This document shows positions 1 to 7,067 of a stretch of 39,975 nucleotides of DNA, piece by piece. The stretch covers positions 1 to 39,975 of the forward strand of contig JBEKJU010000012.1 in NCBI GenBank assembly GCA_050011095.1, read 5' to 3'. How positions within the stretch are numbered: position 1 is the first letter of the stretch; every line of letters begins with the position of its first letter. The translations under genes and the position numbers were made by a program. The notes beneath the pieces were generated by a model, which was given only the letters and a program-made list of their open reading frames with translations, did no database searches and had not been told where the DNA came from. The stretch comes from JBEKJU01 sp050011095. Its GTDB lineage: Bacteria; Desulfobacterota; Syntrophorhabdia; Syntrophorhabdales; WCHB1-27.

Positions 1-415
1 CCTTTCTGTCGAGAGTCTTCTCGGCATCCTCGACCCCCTCGATCAGAAGGCCTCCACGTTTTTCGATGAAGGGTTCGATGAAAAGATCGTATTCGGGAAG
101 GACGATAGGGTTGAGCTGGAAAAAGAGCATGGAGCCAAATTCGAGATTCTTGTGCCCGCCGCTCAAAACAGGCTCATGGACCTTGCGCTGCTCACCCTTT
201 TTCCGGGTGAGATGACGGAAGAAGAGGAACCCCACGAGGGGGAGGAGTTCGGCTTTGTATTGTCCGGCAGCATAGATGTCATGCTGGGCGTGAAGACATA
301 CAGGGTCAAGAAAGGGGAGTGCTTTTACTTCAAGGCATCGAAAAAGCACTATCTCGCGAACAGGCGAAAGATGAAGGCAGCGGTCCTGTGGGTGTCTTCG
401 CCTCCTAATTTTTAG
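1..415 (+). CDS. Cupin-sensor regulator (XRE/cupin type), C-terminal part
   Basis: The frame is open from base 2 to the TAG at 413-415, so the 5' end lies outside the window. The visible part is about 137 residues. Its C-terminal ~85 residues form a cupin_2 beta-barrel: an EEPHEGEEFGFVLSGSIDV stretch (first cupin motif with the His/Glu pattern) followed by a basic segment with KKGECFYF and KKHYLANRRK. Small cupins of this size are usually the sensor half of a protein with an N-terminal XRE helix-turn-helix, a type often found beside polyamine and amino-acid genes. The DNA-binding half is not visible here, so the regulator call is inference. The gene points into the polyamine cluster and is probably its local regulator. 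A GTG at 152 is an internal codon and not the start, because the protein-like frame continues upstream with LDPLDQKASTFFDEGFDEK. Confidence 0.72.
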   Translation, partial: LSVESLLGILDPLDQKASTFFDEGFDEKIVFGKDDRVELEKEHGAKFEILVPAAQNRLMDLALLTLFPGEMTEEEEPHEGEEFGFVLSGSIDVMLGVKTYRVKKGECFYFKASKKHYLANRRKMKAAVLWVSSPPNF

Positions 416-446
416 TGCCGAAAAGGCAATAAGTTTCACGGGGGCC

Positions 447-617
447 ATGGGCATGGGGGGCTTTGACATCGATCACCGGGTAGGTTTCAGTTTCCCCGAA
501 AAGCAGCATGGTCCTGTAAGAGGTTCTACGGCGAAGATGGAAGGGGGCCGGCCCTATATGGCGGGGAGGGAGATCTCGCTCAAGCTGCCGGGTATTAAAG
601 AGTTTGGGAGGTGGTAA
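447..617 (+). CDS. Possible small protein (56 aa) upstream of arginine decarboxylase
   Basis: An ATG at 447 (or 453) opens a 56-residue frame beginning MGMGGFDIDHRVGF and ending GIKEFGRW, with TAA at 615-617. It fills the gap between the cupin regulator and pdaD and stops one base before the pdaD GTG, a spacing that suggests translational coupling. A G-rich stretch (CGGGGG) lies upstream of the ATG. I do not recognise the family. The frame also stays open upstream of 447 into the cupin gene, so it could be the remnant of a longer C-terminus or a chance open frame in GC-rich DNA. The composition (Gly, Arg, Lys, Met) is protein-like, with no membrane segment. Confidence 0.35.
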   Translation: MGMGGFDIDHRVGFSFPEKQHGPVRGSTAKMEGGRPYMAGREISLKLPGIKEFGRW

Positions 618-618
618 A

Positions 619-1092
619 GTGATTATTCAAACACCCACGAAATTTTTTCTTGTGAGCGGTTCGTCCGAAGGATTTTCGTTATTGAACGCCTTTGATGGTG
701 CCCTTCTCGCCTCGGGCGTGGGAGACACCAACCTGGTGAAGATGAGCAGTATCCTTCCTCCGGAGTGCAAGGAGATCAAACCACCTCCGGTTCCCATGCC
801 GCAGGGGGCCCTTGTGCCGGTTGCGTATGCGTCCCTGTGCAGCGATGTCCCCGGAGAGGTCATATCCGCGGCCGTGGCGATAGGCATCCCGCAGGACAGC
901 AAGCGCGCCGGCCTGATCATGGAGTATTCGGCAAGGGCTGAAGAGGGCGTCGTCGTAGAGAGGGTCAAGGAAATGGTGGAAAAGGGCATGGAGTTGAGGA
1001 ACCGGCCAATAAAGGCCATACTGCCTATTTCCGCCACCCATAGGGTTGTCGGCATAGGTGCGGTGTTCGCGGGCGTTGTCCTGTGGGATTAG
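619..1092 (+). CDS. pdaD: Pyruvoyl-dependent arginine decarboxylase
   Basis: Converts L-arginine to agmatine plus CO2, the first step of the polyamine pathway laid out downstream. The 157-residue length matches the PvlArgDC family (about 155-165). The proenzyme self-cleaves at a Ser-Ser pair to leave an N-terminal pyruvoyl group on the alpha chain. The expected site is visible at Ser43-Ser44 in LVKMSSILPP, preceded by the family's GVGDTN segment. I chose the GTG at 619 because GGGAGGTGG at 606-614 is a good Shine-Dalgarno sequence. The longer reading frame that starts at the TTG at 604 would overlap that site. The next gene is agmatinase, which uses the product. Histidine and aspartate decarboxylases share the pyruvoyl mechanism, but the sequence and the neighbours favour arginine. 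Confidence 0.93.
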   Translation: MIIQTPTKFFLVSGSSEGFSLLNAFDGALLASGVGDTNLVKMSSILPPECKEIKPPPVPMPQGALVPVAYASLCSDVPGEVISAAVAIGIPQDSKRAGLIMEYSARAEEGVVVERVKEMVEKGMELRNRPIKAILPISATHRVVGIGAVFAGVVLWD

Positions 1093-1126
1093 CCTGAATC
1101 GGGAGTAAATAGAGGGGCACGTCTCC

Positions 1127-1954
1127 ATGAAAGGGGTCAACACCGGCACGTACATGGCGTCAAAGGGGGATGAGGAGCATTCCGCCATCACGATGCTGGG
1201 CTGCCCGCTGGACGCGACATCGTCCTTTCGGGCCGGGACAAAGTTCGCCCCGGATAGCATCAGGAAGGCGTCATGGACGCTGGAAACGTACAGCCCCTAT
1301 GTGAAGCAGGACCTGGATGAGATGATGTTCCACGACGCGGGCGATCTCGAGCTTCGTCCGGGCGATCTGACATACTCCCTCGAACGCATAGAGGACGCCG
1401 TGACCGAGACGATGGGAAAGGGCAGGAAGATCCTGGTGCTCGGCGGCGAACATCTCGTCACCTATCCCATAATGAGGGCGGTGAAAAAACGTTTCACCGA
1501 CGTACAGGTCGTCCATTTCGATGCCCACTGCGACCTGAGAGATGAATATGAGGGGCAAAGACTCTCCCATGCCACGGTCATGAAGCGCGTCAGGGAGTTG
1601 GGGATATCACGGATGCAACAGGTGGGGATACGATCCGGGACAAGGCGGGAATTCGAGGAGCTTCTCCCCGTCGATTCACCCGCATCGCTTGCCGCCGGCC
1701 TGGACCGGGACATACCGGTATACGTGACTTTCGACATGGACGTCTTTGATCCGTCCCTGGTTGCCGGGGTTACGACGCCGGAGCCCGGGGGCCTTCTGTT
1801 TCAGGGCGTCATGGACTACCTTCTCGCCCTCAAGGGGATGACCATCATAGGCGCGGACATCGTCGAGCTATCTCCTGATTACGATACGACTTTTGTTTCT
1901 TCCATCACTGCCTCGAAGGTTGCGAGGGAGATGCTCATGCTCTTGCATTCCTAG
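1127..1954 (+). CDS. speB: Agmatinase (ureohydrolase family)
   Basis: Hydrolyses agmatine to putrescine and urea in the cytosol with a binuclear Mn centre. The 275-residue protein carries the ureohydrolase signatures in order: GGEH (His109), DAHCD (Asp132, His134, Asp136) and TFDMDVFDP (Asp203, Asp205), followed by TTPEPGG. All six expected metal ligands are present. The adjacent pdaD supplies agmatine, which argues for agmatinase over arginase or formimidoglutamase. It starts 34 bp after pdaD. AGGGG lies about ten bases before the ATG, a rather long spacing, and a second in-frame ATG at 1154 is possible. The pathway continues into the next two genes, which use putrescine. Confidence 0.93.
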   Translation: MKGVNTGTYMASKGDEEHSAITMLGCPLDATSSFRAGTKFAPDSIRKASWTLETYSPYVKQDLDEMMFHDAGDLELRPGDLTYSLERIEDAVTETMGKGRKILVLGGEHLVTYPIMRAVKKRFTDVQVVHFDAHCDLRDEYEGQRLSHATVMKRVRELGISRMQQVGIRSGTRREFEELLPVDSPASLAAGLDRDIPVYVTFDMDVFDPSLVAGVTTPEPGGLLFQGVMDYLLALKGMTIIGADIVELSPDYDTTFVSSITASKVAREMLMLLHS

Positions 1955-2108
1955 AAGGCGTCGCGTCGATCACAGCCGATTATCGAAATTTGGTGGGGGC
2001 GGATCATAAGGATATCGGGGCGCCCGGAAGGGGTCAATGGATGCCGCGCATGTCGAAGAAGGGTCATATCATGAGACGCGTATAGTCTTTTGGCTTGGGA
2101 GGGTATTC

Positions 2109-3347
2109 ATGGATGGTGGAAAGGGCCGTGGAAGAATAATGGTCATCGGGGCCGGAGGCGTCGCGACCGTCGCCGTGCACAAATGCGCGCAAATCCCCGA
2201 AATCTTCACGGAAATAATGGTTGCGAGCAGGACGCCCTCGAAGTGCGAGGCGATCAGGGCGGATATCAAGCGACGATACGGCAGGGACGTCCAGACCGCC
2301 GGGGTGGATGCCGACAACGTGCCGGAGCTTGCCGTCCTCATAGAGAGATTCCAGCCGGACGTCGTCCTTAACCTGGCCCTTCCCTACCAGGACCTGCATA
2401 TCATGGATGCCTGCCTCACGACAGGGGTGCACTACATCGATACCGCCAATTACGAGCCGCCGGAGGTCGCGCATTTTGAGTATAGTTGGCAATGGGCGTA
2501 CCGGGAGAGGTTCCGCCGGAAGGGGATCACGGCGGTTCTCGGCTCGGGATTCGACCCCGGCGTCACGAACGTCTTTGTCGCCTATGCCCAAAAGCACCTT
2601 TTCGACGAGATAGGGTCTCTGGACATATTGGACTGCAACGCCGGGTCGCACGGCCATCCGTTCGCCACGAACTTCAATCCCGAGATCAATATCCGGGAAG
2701 TGACACAGGCGGTGAGACACTGGGAAAGGGGGAAATGGGTCGAGACGCCCGCGATAATCGAAGAAGGCAGCGTCCATTTCACCTTTGACTACCCGGTCGC
2801 GGGGGCAAGGGAAAGCTATCTCCTCTACCACGAAGAACTCGAATCGCTCGCGCAGAACATAAAGGGACTGTCCAGGGCCAGATTCTGGATGACCTTCTCG
2901 GAGGGTTACCTCAATCATCTTAGGGTGCTCAAGGACGTCGGCATGACGCGGATAGACGAGGTTGACTACGAGGGGCATAAGGTCGTTCCGGTAAAGTTTC
3001 TCAAGGCCCTGCTCCCCGAGCCCGCGTCTCTTGGCGCGGGATATACGGGAAAGACCGTGATCGGCGCCATCATGAGCGGGAAAAAGGATGGGGAGGCTAT
3101 TACCCGATATATCTACAATGTGTGTGACCACGAAGAAGCGTTCAGGGAGACGGGGACGCAGGCGATTGCCTACACGACGGGCGTCCCCGCCATGATCGGG
3201 GCGATGATGGTGCTCACGGGGGTTTGGCGGAAGGCGGGCGTATACAACATAGAGGAGCTAGACCCCGACGCGTTCATGGAGGCGTTGAACAGATACGGTC
3301 TCCCCTGGCAGGTAGTCGAGCACAGGGCGCTTCCCGACAACGTCTGA
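2109..3347 (+). CDS. Carboxynorspermidine/carboxyspermidine dehydrogenase (saccharopine dehydrogenase family)
   Basis: Reductively condenses L-aspartate 4-semialdehyde with putrescine (or diaminopropane) using NADPH, giving carboxyspermidine (or carboxynorspermidine). The protein has an N-terminal Rossmann motif VIGAGGVA (about residues 12-19), then ASRTPSKCE, as in the CANSDH branch of saccharopine dehydrogenases, and a GSGFDPGVTNVF segment. Length is 412 residues from this ATG, close to the family norm of about 400-415. I chose 2109 because TGGGAGGG precedes it at good spacing. An ATG at 2139 (402 aa) and one at 2037 (436 aa) are also in frame. The enzyme is distinguished from lysine-pathway saccharopine dehydrogenases by the agmatinase upstream and the matching decarboxylase downstream. 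Since the only visible diamine route makes putrescine, the product is probably carboxyspermidine. Confidence 0.87.
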   Translation: MDGGKGRGRIMVIGAGGVATVAVHKCAQIPEIFTEIMVASRTPSKCEAIRADIKRRYGRDVQTAGVDADNVPELAVLIERFQPDVVLNLALPYQDLHIMDACLTTGVHYIDTANYEPPEVAHFEYSWQWAYRERFRRKGITAVLGSGFDPGVTNVFVAYAQKHLFDEIGSLDILDCNAGSHGHPFATNFNPEINIREVTQAVRHWERGKWVETPAIIEEGSVHFTFDYPVAGARESYLLYHEELESLAQNIKGLSRARFWMTFSEGYLNHLRVLKDVGMTRIDEVDYEGHKVVPVKFLKALLPEPASLGAGYTGKTVIGAIMSGKKDGEAITRYIYNVCDHEEAFRETGTQAIAYTTGVPAMIGAMMVLTGVWRKAGVYNIEELDPDAFMEALNRYGLPWQVVEHRALPDNV

Positions 3348-3357
3348 GACCCCTTTG

Positions 3358-4698
3358 ATGCGGAGTGACAAAGAAATAAAAGGAACGGTCCTCGCGATCC
3401 TGGCAAAAGATATCGGCGCCGCCGGCGCATATCACGCCCTACCCGACGATGCGAGAAGAGGGGTGCTCGATGAACTCGACGGTGTCGCGCTGAAGGCCCT
3501 CACGCGTGTGATCCAGAAGGCGAAGAAGGAACGCTTCGAGGCGGCAAACGCGAGATTTCTCAGGATCGCCGCAGGCCCCGTAAGGACCCCGGTCTACCTC
3601 GTGGACGAAACCCTTATCGAAGAGAACATGAAGGTCACGAGATACGTGAAAGACCGGACTGGCTGCAAGGTATTACACGCCTTGAAGTCGTATGCCTCGT
3701 TCACCACCTTTCCGGTAATGCGTAGGTATCTGGACGGAACGTGCGCGAGTGGCGTGAACGAAGCCCGCCTCGGCCACGAAGAATTCAAGGGTGAGGTGCA
3801 CACGTTCGCGCCCGCGTACAGAAAGGAGGAGATCGGGCGGATAGCGACGTATTCCGACTCCATCATATTTAATTCGTTTTATCAGCTTCAGAAATACGGG
3901 AAGATGGCAAGGAAGGGCGGCGCGCGGATAGGCCTCCGGGTGAATCCGGGACATGCCGAGGTCGCGACGGAGATGTACAACCCCTGCGGACCGTATTCGA
4001 GGCTGGGAATCCCCCACGACGTCTTCGTCGAGGGGTTCCCCAGGCACAGAAGCATGGTCGACGGGCTTCACTTTCACGCAATGTGCGAGCAAAATTCGGA
4101 CGTCCTCGAAAGGGTTCTGAGATCATTCGAAAAACTTTACGGGGAGTACTTCAGGGGGCTCGCATGGGTGAATTTCGGGGGCGGCCACCACATCACGCGC
4201 GACGATTACGATCTGGAGCGCCTCATCACGCTCGTCAACGATTTCAAGAAGAAGTACGACGTCCAGGTATATCTCGAACCCGGTGAATCGAGCATCTTAA
4301 ATGCGGGCGTTTTGATCTCGTCCGTTCTGGATATCGTGAGAAACAAGGCGGATATCGCGATAATAGACGCATCGGCGGAAACGCATGCGCCCGACGTGCT
4401 GCTCATGCCGTACAGGCCGCACATCATGACGTCAGGTCGGCCGGACGAAAAGAGATATACCTACAGGATCGCGGGGCCGAGCTGCCTTGCGGGGGATGTG
4501 ATGGGCGATTATTCGTTCGATCGGCCGCTGGAGAGGGGAGACAGGCTGGTTTTCTCCGACATGGCCCTCTACAGCATCGTGAAAAGCACGACCTTTAACG
4601 GGATAAATCTCCCGGACATCGCAGTGATAAGGGATGGGGGAAAGATGGAGGTCGTGAGAAGGTTCGGTTATAGGGATTACAAAAACAGGCAATCGTGA
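3358..4698 (+). CDS. nspC: Carboxynorspermidine/carboxyspermidine decarboxylase with N-terminal extension
   Basis: PLP enzyme of the alanine-racemase fold (group IV decarboxylases). It removes the carboxyl group from carboxy(nor)spermidine to give (nor)spermidine. The core begins at about residue 77 with TPVYLVDE. The PLP lysine is Lys110 in VLHALKSYASF, and the glycine-rich phosphate-binding region includes NFGGGHH and EPGESSILNAG. Core length fits the ~370-residue NspC family, but about 70-75 extra residues precede it. They are rich in Ala, Lys and Arg and look helical, with no Cys or obvious motif. The ATG at 3358 lies 10 bp after the dehydrogenase stop. Its Shine-Dalgarno sequence is weak, so a GTG at 3508 is an alternative that would shorten the extension to about 25 residues. 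As the last gene of the cluster it completes an AdoMet-free spermidine route. Confidence 0.88.
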   Translation: MRSDKEIKGTVLAILAKDIGAAGAYHALPDDARRGVLDELDGVALKALTRVIQKAKKERFEAANARFLRIAAGPVRTPVYLVDETLIEENMKVTRYVKDRTGCKVLHALKSYASFTTFPVMRRYLDGTCASGVNEARLGHEEFKGEVHTFAPAYRKEEIGRIATYSDSIIFNSFYQLQKYGKMARKGGARIGLRVNPGHAEVATEMYNPCGPYSRLGIPHDVFVEGFPRHRSMVDGLHFHAMCEQNSDVLERVLRSFEKLYGEYFRGLAWVNFGGGHHITRDDYDLERLITLVNDFKKKYDVQVYLEPGESSILNAGVLISSVLDIVRNKADIAIIDASAETHAPDVLLMPYRPHIMTSGRPDEKRYTYRIAGPSCLAGDVMGDYSFDRPLERGDRLVFSDMALYSIVKSTTFNGINLPDIAVIRDGGKMEVVRRFGYRDYKNRQS

Positions 4699-4871
4699 CC
4701 GTCTCTTCCAAAAGTCCGAAAACCGTTGGCCGGCGCGGTCCCGTTGGGGGCCGGGGGCGCCTCTGGCACGGGCGGCGCGAGGCCGCGGTGGAAAAGGTGC
4801 TTGAAAAATTCCGAGAAATATATTAAAAATTGTATCTTGTAGAAGACCTTTAAGGAACTCCTGGAGAAGCG

Positions 4872-5360
4872 ATGAAGTATCCGATAACGCGTGAAGGTTA
4901 CGATACCCTGAAGAAAGACCTCGAATATTTGAGGAACACGAAGCGGCCCAAGATACTGACGGCAATAGAGGAAGCCCGCGCGCACGGAGACATTTCCGAG
5001 AATGCGGAGTATGATGCCGCGAAGGAAGAATACCAGTTCCTCCAGAAGAAGATCGGCGAACTGGAAGAGATGCTCGGGCAGTCCGAGATCTCCGAGGTGA
5101 AAAAGAACCCCAACGGCGTGGTCGATTTTGGCGGCATGGTTTCCCTGAAGAACCTCGATACCGATGAAGAGGTCGTTTATACCGTGGTCGGACCATATGA
5201 ATCCGACATAGAAAAAGGTCGCATAGCGATGAGCTCCCCCCTTGGTCGGGCCCTTTTGGGTAAAGGGGTCGGGGACGAGGTGACCTTTTCGGCGCCCGGC
5301 GGGGAACGGACGTACGAGATCATTAAGGTTTCCTGGCCCGCGGTGACGGCCCCGCAATAA
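4872..5360 (+). CDS. greA: Transcription elongation factor GreA
   Basis: Binds the secondary channel of RNA polymerase and stimulates cleavage of backtracked RNA. At 162 residues it has the normal two-domain layout: an N-terminal antiparallel coiled coil (about 1-75) with the acidic tip GDISENAEYD, where Asp40 and Glu43 are the catalytic pair, and a C-terminal FKBP-like domain ending in PLGRALLGKGVGDEV and YEIIKVSW. GGAG at 4863-4866 precedes the ATG. The 173-bp leader is GC-rich in its first half and AT-rich in its second. A weak promoter-like pair (TTGAAA 4801-4806, 17 bp, TAAAAA 4824-4829) is visible, so greA may be transcribed independently of the polyamine genes. The stop codon overlaps the outer edge of the repeat array that follows. 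Confidence 0.97.
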   Translation: MKYPITREGYDTLKKDLEYLRNTKRPKILTAIEEARAHGDISENAEYDAAKEEYQFLQKKIGELEEMLGQSEISEVKKNPNGVVDFGGMVSLKNLDTDEEVVYTVVGPYESDIEKGRIAMSSPLGRALLGKGVGDEVTFSAPGGERTYEIIKVSWPAVTAPQ

Positions 5361-5637
5361 ATACCCGCCACGATATAGTTGAATTGTCGGGGCTCAGCGC
5401 GGCAATTACCGGGGCTCAGCGCCCCCTCCTGCAGCAAAGCCGCCGGAGCCTTCCCCCTCAACGGAGTTAAACTGCTGCCCGATGGCTCAGCGCCCCCTCC
5501 GGCAGCAAAGCCGCCGGAGCCTTCCCCCTCAACGGAGTTAAACTGCTGCCGATGGCTCAGCGCCCCCTCCACGCGACCCGCAAGCGGGTGCCCCGGTCCG
5601 TGGAGCCTTCCCCCTCAACGGAGTCGAGGGGTATTTA
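5358..5637. repeat. Tandem ~70-bp hairpin repeat array between convergent greA and larA
   Basis: GGCTCAGCGC occurs at 5391, 5413, 5484 and 5554. The last three begin full units of 71, 70 and about 75 bp. A unit reads GGCTCAGCGCCCCCTCC, a hairpin, then GGAGCCTTCCCCCTCAACGG. In units 1 and 2 the hairpin is based on CTCCGGC/GCCGGAG (unit 1 has one change). In unit 3 the flanks are the same, but the stem is replaced by CTCCACG/CCGTGGAG with an inner ACCCGC/GCGGGT stem, so pairing is kept although the bases differ. The whole array sits between inverted TAAATACCC (5358-5366) and GGGTATTTA (5629-5637), which also supply the stop codons of greA and of the convergent larA gene. It may act as a bidirectional terminator. 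It is not a CRISPR array, because there are no unique spacers. Confidence 0.85.
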
Positions 5638-6936
5638 GCGCTCCCCTTCGACGATGGGTAGAATGAAGCCCCCCGAGGGAAAAATCGCGACCTTCGCCTC
5701 TGGATACGCATGCTGGAGGACGGACAGGCCCTCTTCCAGGGTCGGCGCATACTCCATGCCCATGGCTGAGGCCCCTTCGCGCGAAAGCAGAGGCGCCACG
5801 AGGATCGTGCGGATCGCCGGCCTCAGGATCACGCAGGACATGGCCATATTGAACTCGAGCGGTTTGTCCGGCAAGAACGTCTTACCCTGGGCCATGGCGT
5901 GCTTCAGGAACGTTGCGGCGTTATTGCGGGATCTTTCCCGCACCGCGTCGAACGAACGGATGAAGACCTCGGCCATGGGCCGCGCGAGGGGCGCCACGAT
6001 GAGGATCGCCCCGGTCTCCTTCGTCACGGCATCGGGCGCGCTCAGGCCTTTCGTAAATTGGGGCCCGTGGGTATGGGGGTATGTCGATGTTATGGTGATA
6101 TCGACTTTTTTTTCAAACCTGTGGCCGAGCCTTTCGGCGCACATGTCCAGGGCGGCCGAAAAGGAGGCCTCCAGGCTGCCTCCAATGACACCGGCGATCT
6201 CGCCGGCCCGGCCGTAGAGGCAGTTCAGGGAAAAATCGACGCCGACCGCCCTGGCGGCCATCATGCAATCGTGGTGGAAAGGATTCTCCTTCGTGACCCC
6301 CGTCTTCGATAGGGGGTGGATGGTATGCCTCATGTGATGGTCCCTGATAAAGTCGAAATTGGCCACGCCCGGCATGATGATTTTCGGCCCCCCGCCGTAG
6401 CCCGCCATGGGATGAGGCAAAATAGAGCTGACGCATATCCTGAAATCCGCCTTCGCCACCGCGGGGTTGATCTTCAACACCCTCTCATCGCCCGGTATCG
6501 CGACCGGCACGAGATCGGCCTGCCAGGCGTCGTGCTGAACGATGGGGTAGGCCGACGCCACCTCGGCTCCCACCCGCGCCGCGAGCCCCTCCTTCTCCAT
6601 GGGCGCGTGCGTGCCCAGTGCCACGACAATCGTGGTCTTTTCCCGAGGAATTCCGGCGTCCTTCAAACGGGGGAGGAGCACCCGGAGTATCTCCGCAACC
6701 GGCGTCGGGCGGGTCCCATCGTCGATAATGACGGCGACGCTCTTCGCCCCGGCGACGAGATCCGGGAGGGGTGCCGTTCCCGCCGGTTTCAGGAGCGCAT
6801 CCGCCGCCATCTGTCCGACGGGCGCGGAAGGCCCGACCTGTGCGCTCTCGACAAAATGGGCTGCTACCCATCGCGAAGGGAGGGTGAAATGGTATCTCTT
6901 GCCCGGTTCGAGACATAGGTAGTAATCGCGCTCCAT
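5635..6936 (-). CDS. larA: LarA-family nickel-pincer racemase/epimerase (DUF2088)
   Basis: Member of the LarA superfamily, which racemises or epimerises 2-hydroxyacids using the nickel-pincer nucleotide cofactor. The 433-residue protein keeps the expected active-site landmarks: DDGTRPTP (Asp72, Asp73), LGTHAPM (His110), SILPHPMAGYGGGPK (His175, and Lys185 as the cofactor-attachment lysine) and a His-His pair near 200-201. I chose the ATG at 6936 because GGAGG lies upstream at about eight bases. The 453-residue frame beginning at 6996 would start upstream of the likely promoter -10. The cofactor genes larB, larC and larE are not in this window, so they must be elsewhere if the enzyme is active. 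Many family members act on hydroxyacids other than lactate, so the substrate is not fixed by sequence. A LysR gene lies directly upstream in the same direction. Confidence 0.82.
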   Translation of the reverse strand: MERDYYLCLEPGKRYHFTLPSRWVAAHFVESAQVGPSAPVGQMAADALLKPAGTAPLPDLVAGAKSVAVIIDDGTRPTPVAEILRVLLPRLKDAGIPREKTTIVVALGTHAPMEKEGLAARVGAEVASAYPIVQHDAWQADLVPVAIPGDERVLKINPAVAKADFRICVSSILPHPMAGYGGGPKIIMPGVANFDFIRDHHMRHTIHPLSKTGVTKENPFHHDCMMAARAVGVDFSLNCLYGRAGEIAGVIGGSLEASFSAALDMCAERLGHRFEKKVDITITSTYPHTHGPQFTKGLSAPDAVTKETGAILIVAPLARPMAEVFIRSFDAVRERSRNNAATFLKHAMAQGKTFLPDKPLEFNMAMSCVILRPAIRTILVAPLLSREGASAMGMEYAPTLEEGLSVLQHAYPEAKVAIFPSGGFILPIVEGER

Positions 6937-6981
6937 ACACGGTCCTCCAGGGTCTCGGCTCTTACGCGCCCTTGCATGCAT

Positions 6982-6987
6982 TTTATA
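6982..6987 (-). promoter_or_regulatory. Extended -10 promoter of the larA-family gene
   Basis: On the minus strand TGGTATAAA forms an extended -10 box (TATAAA with TGN in front). The -35 position shows only TTCCCA, as expected for an extended -10 promoter. Transcription would start near 6975, about 40 bases before the chosen ATG at 6936 and downstream of the alternative start at 6996, which supports the shorter protein. Confidence 0.45.
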
Positions 6988-7067
6988 CCATCTCACAGCC
7001 GGGATGGGAAGACAAGGTCAACTATAGCCTCCACGACGATCGTTTCAGAATAAGAAGGCGGAAACCG

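Noticed and set aside
2064..3131. Long open frame (355 codons) on the minus strand
   Set aside because: It is antisense to the carboxyspermidine dehydrogenase gene, has no motif, and arises from high GC at third positions.
4432..5196. 254-codon minus-strand frame across nspC and greA
   Set aside because: It spans two well-supported plus-strand genes and has an Arg/Ser/Pro-rich shadow composition.
5391..5629. CRISPR array
   Set aside because: Units are joined directly with no unique spacers, are about 70 bp long, and contain internal hairpins.
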